Part shown: positions 50,491 through 59,883 of the stretch, one piece after another
Numbering within the stretch: position 1 is the first letter of the stretch
Layout of the letters: each line of letters starts with the position of its first letter
NCBI GenBank assembly: GCA_016192135.1
Contig: JACPUR010000001.1
Span: 248,001 to 312,000, forward strand
Direction: 5' to 3'
DNA length: 64,000 nt
DNA from: Candidatus Tectomicrobia bacterium
GTDB lineage: Bacteria > UBA8248
Made by a program: the position numbers and the translations under genes
The notes under the pieces: generated by a model
Told to the model about the DNA's origin: nothing
Databases searched by the model: none
The model's input: only the letters and a program-made list of their open reading frames with translations

Positions 50491-51285
50491 TCACCGGCGC
50501 CCCCGAGCGAACGGCATGGCTGCCGGCGGGACGGGAGAGGCGGCGATCCGGACGAAATGATCCCCCGCCTCGGCCTCTCCTCCGCGCTCCCGGCGGATAC
50601 CCTCCCCGCGGAGCTGGATGATCTTTCCCTCCGGGGTGTAGGGCAGGAGGAAGACCTGCCGCGTCCCGCGCAGGGTGCCCACCCGGATGGTGCCGCCCTC
50701 CCAGAGCCGGGCGCGCGGCACGGCCGCCTCGCTGTGGATGTCCGGCCCCCGGCGCCGGAAGACGGGATGGGGGCGGATCGAGACGGAGAGGTAGAGGTCG
50801 CCCGGCGCCGCGCCCGGCGCGCCCAGCCCCCCGGCGGCCCGCAGGCGGAGGATCTCGCCTTCTTCCACCCCCGCCGGGACGCGCGCGCGCAGCCGCGCGC
50901 GCTCCAGGGATTCGCCCTTCCCCCCGCAGCGGCGGCAGCCCCTCCCCGCGCAGCGCGGGCAGGGGAAGGGCTTGGGGTAGCGCAGGAGGGCCTCGCCCCC
51001 CAGGGCCGCCTGGAGGAAGGGGAGGGCGAGGCGGAAGGAGAGGTCGCGCCCCCGCCGGGGCGGCGCGGGAGGGGCGGGCGTTTCATCCTCGGCCAGCGCC
51101 AGATGGTAGGCCTCGGCCAGCTCCCGGAAGCGCTCCTCCAGGCCGGGGCGGCCGGGATGGAGGTCGGGATGGCAGGCCAGCGCGTGGCGGCGGAAGGCCC
51201 GGCGGATCGCCTCGCGCCCCGCGTCCGGGGAGAGGCCCAGCGTCTCTAAGGCGCGGGCCCGCCGGGGGAAAAGCGAGAGGGCCAT
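50491..51285 (-). CDS. DnaJ-like protein with half a zinc domain
   Basis: 264 residues. The J domain (6-65) keeps HPD in ACHPDLHPG. The substrate-binding part has only CPRCAGRGCRRCGGKG, one merged pair of Cys motifs instead of four, followed by the beta domains with LYLSVSIRPHPVFRRRGPDI and a Lys/Ile/Gln element EGKIIQLRGEG. It is shorter than DnaJ and CbpA. It probably delivers a special client to DnaK; the specific partner is unknown. Full DnaJ is encoded at 32430. Confidence 0.82.
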   Translation of the reverse strand: MALSLFPRRARALETLGLSPDAGREAIRRAFRRHALACHPDLHPGRPGLEERFRELAEAYHLALAEDETPAPPAPPRRGRDLSFRLALPFLQAALGGEALLRYPKPFPCPRCAGRGCRRCGGKGESLERARLRARVPAGVEEGEILRLRAAGGLGAPGAAPGDLYLSVSIRPHPVFRRRGPDIHSEAAVPRARLWEGGTIRVGTLRGTRQVFLLPYTPEGKIIQLRGEGIRRERGGEAEAGDHFVRIAASPVPPAAMPFARGRR

Positions 51286-51340
51286 GAATCGGGTCTCCGG
51301 CTAAGGTTCCTTGCACGCCCTGAAATCCGTCCGGTCGATT

Positions 51341-51464
51341 TGTACTGCCAATGGCATGCAGTTCAATGTGGGAAATGTACTGCCAATGGAATGCCAAAAT
51401 CAAGCGGAAAAATCTGATGTCCACCGAAAATTTTGGCTTGATTTATGGTGCCATTGGCACTACA
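51341..51464. repeat. AT-rich island with three copies of TGTACTGCCAATGG
   Basis: Two direct copies (51341-51354 and 51376-51389, 35 bases apart) and one inverted copy with one mismatch (51451-51464, CCATTGGCACTACA) occur. CCAAAATCAAGCGG and TTTTGGCTTGATTT also form a near inverted pair inside. The stretch is low in GC and contains no gene. Confidence 0.7.
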
Positions 51465-51498
51465 TTTGCTTGGGAAAAGGCCGGTAGACCCTGTCTTT

Positions 51499-51525
51499 GT
51501 AGGGGCAGGGCATGCCTCGCCCCCG
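51499..51525. repeat. Family A repeat, decayed
   Basis: GTAGGGGCAGGGCATGCCTC with a decayed right arm (GCCCCCGG), about 25 bases before the next gene. Confidence 0.8.
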
Positions 51526-51551
51526 GGCGAGACGCGAATAGAGAGGCGGCC

Positions 51552-51773
51552 ATGGACGACCCCAAGACCCCCGCCAAGCGCCACCACGACCGCCCCATGC
51601 AGATCCGCATGACCCAGGAGCTGCTGGACCTCATCCAGCGCGCCTCCGAGAAGTCGGGCCTCTCCACCTCGGGCTGGGTGCGGGACCGCCTCGCGCGCGT
51701 CGCCCGCCGGGAGCTGCGGGGCATTCCGGACGAAACCCCCCGCCAGTCCTACCGGGACAAGGGCAAGCCGTAG
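51552..51773 (+). CDS. Ribbon-helix-helix-like small protein
   Basis: 73 residues with GAGAGGCGGCC before the ATG. Residues 14-52 (RPMQIRMTQELLDLIQRASE, then SGLSTSGWVRDRLARVARRE) have the beta-strand then two-helix pattern of Arc/MetJ/CopG DNA-binding proteins, with the strand QIRM able to lie in the major groove. It likely acts as a dimeric repressor, perhaps at the inverted-repeat island directly upstream, which would make it autoregulatory (inference). No toxin partner gene follows within 250 bases. Confidence 0.7.
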   Translation: MDDPKTPAKRHHDRPMQIRMTQELLDLIQRASEKSGLSTSGWVRDRLARVARRELRGIPDETPRQSYRDKGKP

Positions 51774-52028
51774 TCCTGCTCCGGCCGGGTGTGCTACCAT
51801 CGGGCATCCGACGCGCGAGACGCCTTCTCCCGCCCTGCCAGGCGGACGGACGGATCGGCGCATGTGTGGCCCGCCGCCGGGCTTCCAGCGGATTTCACAT
51901 CCAGGCGGTTTCGCGCAGGCGCCGGGGGGAGGTCACGCTCCCCGCGTCCCGCCAGGGGGGAAGCTCCGCCGGGAGGCGCCGGGCGGGAGAGGAATCCCGG
52001 GGAAATCCCGGGCCGGGGGGAGGACGCC

Positions 52029-52457
52029 ATGAACAAGATCGAGTGCATCGGCCGCATTCCGCTTTTCCAGGGCTTCCCCCGGCACCTGCTCCGCAAGATC
52101 AGCACCTTCTGCGTCGAGCGCAGCTACGGGCCCGGCGACCTGCTCTGCCGCGAGGGCACCAAGGGCCTGGGCCTCTTCTTCATCGTGGAAGGGAAGGTCG
52201 AGATCTTCGGCTCCGCCTCGAACGGCAAGGAGAAGCGCCTCGCCACCCTGGGGCCCGGCGAGGTGGTGGGCGAGATGATGATCCTCGACCGGAGCCCCCG
52301 CTCGGCCAGCGCCCGCGCCCTCGACGACGTCACCTGCTACCTCATGCCCGAGTGGGACTTCCGGCGCCTGCTCAAGGCCTACCCCGAGATCGCCGTGCGC
52401 CTCCTCCCCACCCTCGCCGGCCGTATCCGCGCGATGGACAAGGCGATGCTGAGCTGA
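52029..52457 (+). CDS. Cyclic-nucleotide-binding-domain protein, stand-alone
   Basis: 142 residues with GGGAGGACGCC before the ATG. The whole chain is a Crp-type beta barrel: IPLFQGFPRHLLRKIS, YGPGDLLCREGTKGLGLFFIVEGKVEIF and GPGEVVGEMMILDRSPRSASARALDDV, where the GE..RSA phosphate-binding cassette reads GEMMILDRSPRSAS. No helix-turn-helix follows, so it is not a transcription factor by itself. It should bind cAMP, cGMP or another ligand and regulate a partner. The 255 bases before it hold no gene. Confidence 0.85.
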   Translation: MNKIECIGRIPLFQGFPRHLLRKISTFCVERSYGPGDLLCREGTKGLGLFFIVEGKVEIFGSASNGKEKRLATLGPGEVVGEMMILDRSPRSASARALDDVTCYLMPEWDFRRLLKAYPEIAVRLLPTLAGRIRAMDKAMLS

Positions 52458-52485
52458 CGGGAAGGGTGGATGGGCCAGGCGATCC

Positions 52486-52544
52486 GTAGGGGCGGCCCCC
52501 CGTGGCCGCCCTTCAACGGGGCAGGCACAGGGGCCTGCCCCTAC
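52486..52544. repeat. Family A composite unit
   Basis: GTAGGGGCGGCCCCCCGTGG is followed by CCGCCCTTCAACGGGGCAGG and then GGGGCCTGCCCCTAC. The same two-hairpin form occurs at 53949-54006. Confidence 0.88.
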
Positions 52545-52584
52545 GGTTTCATCCTGCCAGTGACGTTTCGCGGGGGGGGCTTGC

Positions 52585-52941
52585 ATGCCCATCCGCCTGA
52601 AGCGCGCCTACGAGCCCCCCTCGCCCGGGGACGGCCTGCGCGTCCTCGTGGACCGCGTCTGGCCCCGGGGGCTCACGAAGGACGAGGCCCGCATCGATCT
52701 CTGGCTCAAGGACGCCGCCCCCTCCACCCCGCTCCGCAAGTGGTTCGCCCACGACCCCGGGAAATGGCCCGGGTTCCAGCGGCGCTACAAGGCCGAGCTC
52801 AGGCGGGAGCCCGCCCGGAGCGCCCTGGCCGAGCTCAAGCGGCTCGCCAGGGAGCACAAGACCGTCACGCTCGTGTTCGGCGCCAAGGACGAGAAAAGGA
52901 ACCAGGCGGTGGTGATCAAGGGGCTCCTTGGAGGAGTGTGA
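52585..52941 (+). CDS. DUF488-family protein
   Basis: 118 residues; MPIRLKRAYEPPSPGDGLR leads into VLVDRVWPRGLTKDEARIDLWLKD, the family signature, then WFAHDPGKWPGFQRRY and LVFGAKDEKRNQAVVIK. Family members are small cytoplasmic proteins of unclear role, often linked to stress or nucleotide metabolism. The next gene begins inside its stop (TGATG), so the two are coupled even though the next one has quite different base composition. Confidence 0.88.
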   Translation: MPIRLKRAYEPPSPGDGLRVLVDRVWPRGLTKDEARIDLWLKDAAPSTPLRKWFAHDPGKWPGFQRRYKAELRREPARSALAELKRLAREHKTVTLVFGAKDEKRNQAVVIKGLLGGV

Positions 52942-53480
52942 TGACCAACGGGCAGGATGACGAGGAAGATCAAAGGGAAAATTTGGAACGCCAATTCGAT
53001 TTGTTGCACAGGGAATATTACGGAGCCGAATCATTCTATGGGACGTTAGAGTCAGGATATATGGTTGCACAATCCTTCTTCTTTGTTTCGGCTGCCACTT
53101 TGCTGCTTTTTGGGAAGCCTCTTCTGGTCAGTATTTTGGAGGCGGGGCTTTCTTTTGCGGCTTTTTGGATGAGTTTTTTTATTCGAAGGATATATCGAAA
53201 TAACTTTTTGTATTCAACGTCGAGGGGAAAAGTACTGGATGAACTTGCACGTGATGTTAATTATGGCTTTCGAGCTCGAGTAGAACAGTTGGTCAGCGAC
53301 AGTAGAACTCAAAGGAACTGGCATTGGAGGGGTTGGCCCTCACGAGATTGGATACCTTTCATCTTTCTCGTGTTTTGGTCGGTAGTTTTTGGCATAAGCG
53401 TCATATGCGTTGTCGTATTTTCGTCGCCTTGGGTTGTCAAACTTTTGATTGTACTTCGAGAGATTTCTAAAGGAGTCTAA
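52941..53480 (+). CDS. Low-GC membrane protein of unknown function
   Basis: 179 residues. The codon usage is AT-rich, unlike the DUF488 gene it overlaps by one base, so it was probably acquired. The N-terminus is acidic (NGQDDEEDQRENLERQFDLL). Hydrophobic segments lie at about 42-58, 62-80 (LLVSILEAGLSFAAFWMSFFI) and 142-170 (FIFLVFWSVVFGISVICVVVF). Between them is an amphipathic region. No known domain. The GGAGGAG before its ATG is also the end of the DUF488 coding sequence. Confidence 0.75.
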   Translation: MTNGQDDEEDQRENLERQFDLLHREYYGAESFYGTLESGYMVAQSFFFVSAATLLLFGKPLLVSILEAGLSFAAFWMSFFIRRIYRNNFLYSTSRGKVLDELARDVNYGFRARVEQLVSDSRTQRNWHWRGWPSRDWIPFIFLVFWSVVFGISVICVVVFSSPWVVKLLIVLREISKGV

Positions 53481-53511
53481 GTGCGGAGAAAATTTTTTAG
53501 GTTCCCCCCCC

Positions 53512-53853
53512 TCATGCTGCCCTCTTCGGCCCTGGGATCTTCTCAATCACCTTCTTCATCCGCTTCCCGGCGAACCAGAGGTCGTGCTCCTGCTGGAGGC
53601 TGAGCCAGAGGCCAGGGCCGTTGCCGCAGAACTTGCCGAGGCGCAAGGCCATCTCGGGGGTGATGGAGGACTTCTCGGCCAGGATGCGGTGGAGGGTCTG
53701 GCGCGAGACCTTGAGCTGGCGCGCCGCCGCGCTCACCGAGAGCCCAAGGGCGGGCAGCACGTCCATCCGCAGGATGACCCCAGGGTGGATGGGGGGCAAC
53801 AGGATTCTTCGTTTGCGGTTTCTGCCGACGAAGTATTCCTTGCGCCTGGGCAT
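53512..53853 (-). CDS. HigA-like XRE antitoxin, no toxin adjacent
   Basis: 113 residues with AGGAAAGGGAAACGC before the ATG. PPIHPGVILRMDVLPALGLS and VSAAARQLKVSRQTLHRILAEKSSITPEMALRLGKFCGN are the helix-turn-helix of the VapI/HigA family. HigA pairs with a RelE-like HigB, normally just upstream, but no toxin-like gene occurs upstream (family A and C repeats) or downstream. It is therefore an orphan antitoxin or a stand-alone regulator. It is also longer at both ends than HigA (about 90-100 residues). Confidence 0.85.
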   Translation of the reverse strand: MPRRKEYFVGRNRKRRILLPPIHPGVILRMDVLPALGLSVSAAARQLKVSRQTLHRILAEKSSITPEMALRLGKFCGNGPGLWLSLQQEHDLWFAGKRMKKVIEKIPGPKRAA

Positions 53854-53900
53854 GCGTTTCCCTTTCCTGCGCGCGATGCGGATGTCTATTATAGGATAGA

Positions 53901-53929
53901 AGCAGATCCTTCGCTTCGCTCAGGATGAC
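53901..53929. repeat. Family C repeat, single arm
   Basis: AGCAGATCCTTCGCTTCGCT followed by CAGGATGAC; one arm of the family C element, with no facing arm. Confidence 0.8.
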
Positions 53930-53948
53930 GGCTCAGCCGACGTCCTCT

Positions 53949-54006
53949 GTAGGGGCGGCCCCCTGTGGCCGCCCTTGGTGGGGCAGGCACGGGGGCCTGC
54001 CCCTAC
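53949..54006. repeat. Family A composite unit
   Basis: GTAGGGGCGGCCCCCTGTGG, CCGCCCTTGGTGGGGCAGG and GGGGGCCTGCCCCTAC: nearly identical to 52486-52544. Confidence 0.9.
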
Positions 54007-54752
54007 GTTCGTCTTGCGTCTCTCCATCTCCCCCACCCCGGCACGAACCTGGGCACGCGCCTTTGGTACTCCGCGTACGCCGCGCCGTGGGCGGCGAGGA
54101 GGCCGCGCTCCTCCCAGCGGACGGCGAGGAGGACGTAGAGGGTGAGGCCCGCGCAGAAGAGGAGCCGCCCCTGGGTCATCCGTGGGGCAGCCCAGATGGC
54201 GAGGAGGGTGCCAGAGAGGACGGGATGGCGGATGTGCCGGTAGAGGCCGCGCTCCATGAGGGGGAGAGGAGTGTAGGGCCTTCGGGTGAAGTGGAGCCAG
54301 GGCTGGCGCAGCCCGAAGAGGTCCCAGTGGTTCACCTGGAAGGTGGCGAGGGCGACGAGCGCCCAGCCCGCCAGGTGGAGGGCGAGGAGGAGGAGGCCCG
54401 GGGGGCCCTGCGCCTCCCACGCGGGGGCGGACAGGGGGCGCCACCCCCAGTAGAGGAGGATGAGGGCGAGGCTCGAGGCGAGGACGTAGGTGGGGCGCTC
54501 GATGGGGCCGGGGGCGAGGCGGGCCCAGCGCCGCTTGAGCCCCTCGCGGGCCATGAGGCTGTGCTGGAGGCCGAAGAGGGCGAGGAGGGCGAGGTTGCCG
54601 GCCGCCGCCCGCCCGGGTGGCGCCGGGGGGCCGGAGTCGATGGTCCTGGGGAGGAAGGATGCGTCCGCGATGAAGCCCGCGCCGTAGAGGACCGTGGCGA
54701 GGAAGGCGGTGTAGCATCCCATCCCGTAGAGGAGGACCGGCCAGCGCGGCAT
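54003..54752 (-). CDS. Multi-pass membrane methyltransferase-like protein (NnrU/ICMT-like)
   Basis: 249 residues. About five hydrophobic segments span the chain, with LLALFGLQHSLMAREGLKRRWA near 56-77 (an NnrU-type element) and PLMERGLYRHIRHPVLSGTLLAIWAAPRMT near 165-195, in which the RHPxxxG pattern typifies isoprenylcysteine- and phospholipid-methyltransferases. WEERGLLAAHGAAYAEYQRRVPRFVPG closes the SAM-binding region. It is an inner-membrane enzyme that probably methylates a lipid or a small molecule. Its substrate is unknown. Confidence 0.82.
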   Translation of the reverse strand: MPRWPVLLYGMGCYTAFLATVLYGAGFIADASFLPRTIDSGPPAPPGRAAAGNLALLALFGLQHSLMAREGLKRRWARLAPGPIERPTYVLASSLALILLYWGWRPLSAPAWEAQGPPGLLLLALHLAGWALVALATFQVNHWDLFGLRQPWLHFTRRPYTPLPLMERGLYRHIRHPVLSGTLLAIWAAPRMTQGRLLFCAGLTLYVLLAVRWEERGLLAAHGAAYAEYQRRVPRFVPGWGRWRDARRT

Positions 54753-54836
54753 GGGGGCTTTCCCTCTTGGCGGGTTGACGCTGCGCGGGCGGGGCCGCGA
54801 TGATGAATCCGGGGCGCCGCCGGGGGGGATTCTACC

Positions 54837-55115
54837 TTGAAGCGATTGCCGCGGGCCTCCCTCTGTTTTTTCGTCCTTCTCTTCGGCCTCTTCTTGCCGG
54901 GGCTGGCGCCCGCCGCCCCGGACTGCCCGCCCTTCACCGAGAGGAGCCGCACCATTCCGGCGGGGAAAGGGCGCCGCGCCGTCCTCCCCCGCCCCGCCTG
55001 CCTGGACAAGCAGGCCCGGGAGAAGGAGCGGTCCATCCCCCTCCCCCCGAAGTGCCCGGATTCGGGGACGCCCGTCCACCGCTTCGGGAGATGGGAGTGC
55101 CGGGAGGCGAGGTAG
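54837..55115 (+). CDS. Small secreted Cys-containing protein (start uncertain)
   Basis: 92 residues from a TTG with GGGGGGAT upstream; no better start is available. A signal peptide (KRLPRASLCFFVLLFGLFLPGLAPAAP, cut near residue 27) leads a mature chain with Cys in DCPPFTE, RPACLDK, PPKCPDS and WECREAR, spaced for two disulfides. The chain is Pro/Arg/Lys-rich. No family recognised. The spacer downstream holds a family A repeat. Confidence 0.5.
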   Translation: MKRLPRASLCFFVLLFGLFLPGLAPAAPDCPPFTERSRTIPAGKGRRAVLPRPACLDKQAREKERSIPLPPKCPDSGTPVHRFGRWECREAR

Positions 55116-55174
55116 GGCCGCTCGCTTGTAAAACAGCGCCCATGCCGGACGGGCGGGATATTCCGCCGATCCCC

Positions 55175-55202
55175 GTAGGGGCGGTTCGCGAACCGCCCCT
55201 AC
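55175..55202. repeat. Family A palindrome, core GGTTCGCGAACC
   Basis: Perfect copy between the small secreted protein gene and the convergent CinA gene. Confidence 0.95.
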
Positions 55203-55243
55203 ACGGATTCAAACGTTCCCCTGGATTTTCGCGCCCGTTCGTC

Positions 55244-55732
55244 CTACGCCTTTTCCTCCAGCGCGCTCACGAGCAGTTCCAGCGCCGCCCGGGCGAATGC
55301 CCACATGTTGGCCTCGCGGCCGGCGCTCCGCGTCTCGACGGTGAGGGACTTCTCGGCCGGCCCCGCGACGGCGATGCACGAGTGGCCGGCCGGGTCGCCG
55401 TAGCGGTTGCCGGAGGGCCCGGCCGCCCCCGTCTCCCCGACGGCCCACGTCGTCTGGAGGCGCTCCCGGGCGTGGCGGGCGAGGCGCCGGGCGTACTCCT
55501 CGGTCGAGGGGCGGATGTCCTTGAAGCCCTCCGCCGGGACGCCGAGGAGGATGGTCCGCGAGGCGTAGGTGTAGACCACGCACCCGCCCTGGAAGTAGGC
55601 CGAGGCCCCCGGCTGGGCCAGGAGGGCGGCGGAGATGAGGCCGGCGGCGGAGCTCTCGGCGACGGCGACGGTTTCCTTGCGCTCCTTCAGGAGCTCCCCG
55701 GCGCGGCGGCCGAGGGCGGCGAGATCGGGCAT
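55244..55732 (-). CDS. CinA C-terminal-domain protein (NMN amidohydrolase-type)
   Basis: 162 residues, the length of the stand-alone CinA domain. The family motif AVAESSAAGLISAALLAQPGAS at 22-43 is modified: many members have ESCTGG where this has ESSAAG. GGCVVYTYASRTILLGVP and AVGETGAAGPSGNRYGDPAGHSCIA, the usual second region with G-x-AGP, follow. Members deamidate nicotinamide mononucleotide in NAD recycling. With the first motif altered the activity is less sure. The gene is monocistronic between family A repeats. Confidence 0.85.
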   Translation of the reverse strand: MPDLAALGRRAGELLKERKETVAVAESSAAGLISAALLAQPGASAYFQGGCVVYTYASRTILLGVPAEGFKDIRPSTEEYARRLARHARERLQTTWAVGETGAAGPSGNRYGDPAGHSCIAVAGPAEKSLTVETRSAGREANMWAFARAALELLVSALEEKA

Positions 55733-55777
55733 GGCGGCGTCTCCTCTGTAGGTAAATGCCCCTGAGGAGCATGGTCT

Positions 55778-55848
55778 GTAGGGGCGAATTTTGTATTCGC
55801 CCCTCGCGCCAGGGGGACGAACGGGGCGAACACGAGGTTCGCCCCTAC
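55778..55848. repeat. Family A composite unit
   Basis: GTAGGGGCGAATTTTGTATT with CGCCCC, then GGGGCGAACACGAGGTTCGC and CCCTAC. Same type as 32349-32413 and the middle unit at 10222. It lies between the CinA and VOC genes. Confidence 0.9.
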
Positions 55849-55870
55849 GGATTCCTGATTTTCCTCCCGG

Positions 55871-56263
55871 TCAAATCGTCCGCTGGCTGAGCTCGATGCG
55901 GACCTCCTCGGGTCCCTGGATGTAGCCGGTCCAGCGCCCGCCGAGGCCGCTGGGCCCGGGCTCGCGGATGAACCGGGCCCCGCGCCGGCGCACGAACTCG
56001 GCCGCCTCCTTCGTGTCCTCCACGGTGAAGGAGAAGTGGTCGAGCCCCATGATGGAGCCCTCGCAGGAGGGGCCGGGCTTCTCCCCGGGCCGCGCGCCCC
56101 GGCAGAATATCTTGGCCGTGCCCACCCGCACGACAATGTTGGGGGCGCCGTGGAAGTCCGGATCGTCGAGGATGCGCTCCCCGCCGAAGACGCGCTCGAA
56201 GTACCCGGCCATCCCCTCGGCGTCCCGGCAGATGAGGTGCACGTGGTCGAACGAGAAGTCCAT
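55871..56263 (-). CDS. VOC/glyoxalase-family metalloprotein
   Basis: 130 residues from the ATG at 56263, with CAAGGAGGCCCC as the ribosome site; the upstream frame lacks one. Two beta-alpha-beta-beta-beta repeats are visible: FDHVHLICRDAEGMAGYFERVFGGE (His near 7-9) and LDHFSFTVEDTKEAAEFVRRRGARF (His near 72), and GYIQGPEEVRIEL contains the C-terminal Glu. Metal-binding His and Glu are in place. Members isomerise or cleave small molecules or give antibiotic resistance. The substrate is not inferable. Confidence 0.85.
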   Translation of the reverse strand: MDFSFDHVHLICRDAEGMAGYFERVFGGERILDDPDFHGAPNIVVRVGTAKIFCRGARPGEKPGPSCEGSIMGLDHFSFTVEDTKEAAEFVRRRGARFIREPGPSGLGGRWTGYIQGPEEVRIELSQRTI

Positions 56264-56328
56264 GGGGCCTCCTTGGAGGATGCGGCCTAGGAAAATCCGT
56301 GCGCCGCTGCGTGATTCGCCGTGCATGT

Positions 56329-56424
56329 CTCCCTCTCCCCTTGGGAGAGGGCCGGGGTGAGGGCAGGTTCCCTTCCCGTCCGTGGCTTTCCCTCACCCTA
56401 CCCTCTCCCGGAGGGAGAGGGAAC
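56329..56424. repeat. Family B dispersed repeat
   Basis: CCCTCTCCCCTTGGGAGAGG with GGGGTGAGGG, then CCCTCACCCTACCCTCTCCC and GGAGGGAGAGGG. Confidence 0.9.
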
Positions 56425-56459
56425 GGCGACCCCGCTTTGCTTCCTCTTGGCCCATTGGC

Positions 56460-57236
56460 CTACCGCCCCTCGAATTTGGGCGCGCGCTTCTCGAGGAAGG
56501 CGGTCGTGCCCTCTTGCTTGTCCCGGGTGGTCATGAGGCAGCTCTGGGCCAGGCGCTCGACGAGCATCCCGGCGTCCGGACCGTGCTGGACGCGGGCGTT
56601 CAGGGCCACCTTGGCGAGGCGGACGGCGAGGGGGCCCTTGGAGAGGATCTTCTTGGCCATGGCCCGCGCGGCCGCCAGGAGCTCCCCGTGGGGGACCACC
56701 TGGTTCACCAGGCCGATGCGGTGGGCCTCCCGGGCGTCGATGATGTCCCCCGTCAGGATGAGCTCCTTGGCCTTGCCGGGGCCCACGAGGCTCACGAGGC
56801 GCTGGGTCCCCCCCGCGCCGGGCATGATGCCCAGGTTCACCTCGGGCTGGCCGAAGCGGGCCTGCTCGCTGGCGATGCGGATGTCGCAGGCCAGGGCGAG
56901 CTCGCAGCCCCCGCCCAGGGCGAAGCCGTTCACGGCGGCGATGAGGGGTTTCTCGGCCGCCTCGACCCGCACGAGGGCCCGGGAGGGAGGGGCGGCGAGG
57001 CCGTCCAGGAGGGTGCGCTCCTGGATCTGGCGGATGTCCGAGCCGGCGGCGAAGGCCTTGTCCCCCGCCCCGGTGATGAGGATGACACCCGCCGAATCGT
57101 CCCGCTCCAGCTCCTCCACGGCCCGGGCCAGCTCCTCCCAGGTCTTGGGATCGAGGGCGTTGCGTACCTCCGGGCGGTTGATGGTGAGGAGGGCGACGCC
57201 CTCGGCGATCTCCACGAGCAGGTTGTCGAACGGCAC
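56460..57236 (-). CDS. Enoyl-CoA hydratase/isomerase
   Basis: 258 residues from the GTG at 57236, which has GGAGGAGG eight bases upstream; an earlier GTG at 57260 would add eight residues. The crotonase core is GDKAFAAGSDIRQIQ, AVNGFALGGGCELALACDIRIA (oxyanion-hole Gly) and FGQPEVNLGIMPGAGGTQRL with the catalytic Glu. It hydrates trans-2-enoyl-CoA in beta-oxidation. The second catalytic Glu is usually in this GIxPGxGGTQRL region; the Gly-Ala-Gly form is normal. It stands alone, so its acyl specificity is not indicated. Confidence 0.93.
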   Translation of the reverse strand: MPFDNLLVEIAEGVALLTINRPEVRNALDPKTWEELARAVEELERDDSAGVILITGAGDKAFAAGSDIRQIQERTLLDGLAAPPSRALVRVEAAEKPLIAAVNGFALGGGCELALACDIRIASEQARFGQPEVNLGIMPGAGGTQRLVSLVGPGKAKELILTGDIIDAREAHRIGLVNQVVPHGELLAAARAMAKKILSKGPLAVRLAKVALNARVQHGPDAGMLVERLAQSCLMTTRDKQEGTTAFLEKRAPKFEGR

Positions 57237-57459
57237 CGGGAACTCCTCCTCCGACGGCACATGAAGAGCGGGGCGGGCCCTGAAGCCGGCCGCGCCCGGA
57301 CGGGGAAATGAAGGACTGGAAGATAGCGCAGGGGGCGGGGCGCGTCATCTGGAGGGCGGCCCCGGCGCGGCTGGCGAGGGCTCTCGCGCGCCGAAGTCTG
57401 GCGAATTAGGCTCAAAATCAAAGGGTTTTCCGCAAAATGGGGTGTCATGAAATTTTTGT

Positions 57460-57486
57460 TAGCAATTTAGTGCAATGAGTGCTAAT
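57460..57486 (+). promoter_or_regulatory. CIRCE operator of groESL
   Basis: TTAGCAATT, nine bases, GAGTGCTAA: the right arm is perfect and the left arm has two mismatches to TTAGCACTC. It lies immediately upstream of the -35 element, so HrcA would block RNA polymerase. Confidence 0.92.
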
Positions 57487-57493
57487 TTCTTAT

Positions 57494-57522
57494 TGACAGC
57501 GCCGAGCCATTTTTGTATATAT
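57494..57522 (+). promoter_or_regulatory. Strong sigma70 promoter of groESL
   Basis: TTGACA (57494-57499), a 17-base spacer and TATATA (57517-57522). Both hexamers and the spacing are near consensus. The leader to the groES ATG is about 210 bases. Confidence 0.93.
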
Positions 57523-57741
57523 CTGAGCGACAGGACGCATTAAAACCTTAGTGTCTTACACTCATACTTAAGGTTGCCTGAAGCCAGACCTAGGGGCTTG
57601 ACGTACGCGTAACGCGCGGAGGCGGCGCATCTGCATCGCACCGATTTCCCGCGAGCCAGGCGAAGAGGAAGGGCCGAAGCGGCATACCCGGAAGCTCGAA
57701 AGGGCAAGTTTGTGGGCAAAGTGAGCGAAGGAGGGAGAAGA

Positions 57742-58044
57742 ATGGCGAAGGTGAAGACGAAGGTTCAGCCCCTGCAGGACCGCATCCTGGTGAAGCGCCT
57801 CGATGCGGACGAGGAGAAGGTCGGCGGCATCATCATCCCGGATACGGCCAAGGAGAAGCCCCAGGAGGGCGAGGTGGTGGCCGTGGGGCCGGGCAAGGTG
57901 ACCGACGACGGCAAGCGGCAGCCGGTCGGAGTAAAAGAGGGCGACAAGATCCTCTTCGCCAAGTACGCCGGCACCGAGGTGAAGATCGACGGCGAGGATC
58001 TTTTGGTCATGCGCGAGGACGACGTCCTGGCTGTCCTGCGCTAG
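57742..58044 (+). CDS. groES: Co-chaperonin GroES
   Basis: 100 residues from the ATG at 57742 with GGAGGGAGAAG upstream; an in-frame start 30 bases earlier is less likely. [32 protein letters not shown] holds the mobile loop (GGIIIPD), then [15 protein letters not shown] and [19 protein letters not shown]. It forms the heptameric lid of GroEL. It is first in a CIRCE-controlled operon; groEL follows 86 bases later, with a hairpin (CCAAGCGGC/CCGCTTGG) in between. Confidence 0.97.
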   Translation: MAKVKTKVQPLQDRILVKRLDADEEKVGGIIIPDTAKEKPQEGEVVAVGPGKVTDDGKRQPVGVKEGDKILFAKYAGTEVKIDGEDLLVMREDDVLAVLR

Positions 58045-58094
58045 GTGGCGGTACCTGCCACCGCCCAAGCGGCGGGCCGCTTGGGGCGAGCTAG

Positions 58095-59762
<1,668 letters not shown>

Positions 59763-59794
59763 GGAGCCGCCTCGGCGGCTGAGACGAGAAGCAC

Positions 59795-59831
59795 CGGGGG
59801 GCGCCCGCGAGGGCGCCCCCCGGTTGTTTTT
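59795..59831 (+). terminator. Rho-independent terminator of groESL
   Basis: A 13-base stem CCGGGGGGCGCCC with a GCGA loop and its complement (59795-59824) is followed by TTGTTTTT. Confidence 0.95.
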
Positions 59832-59883
59832 CAAAACGAAAATAGCAACGGTGAGATGTTGGTTAACAGCGGAGAATCCCCAA

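Noticed and set aside
53920-54717. 265-residue minus-strand frame overlapping the membrane methyltransferase-like gene
   Set aside because: It is Pro/Arg/His-rich shadow in another frame of a gene with clear membrane segments and motifs.
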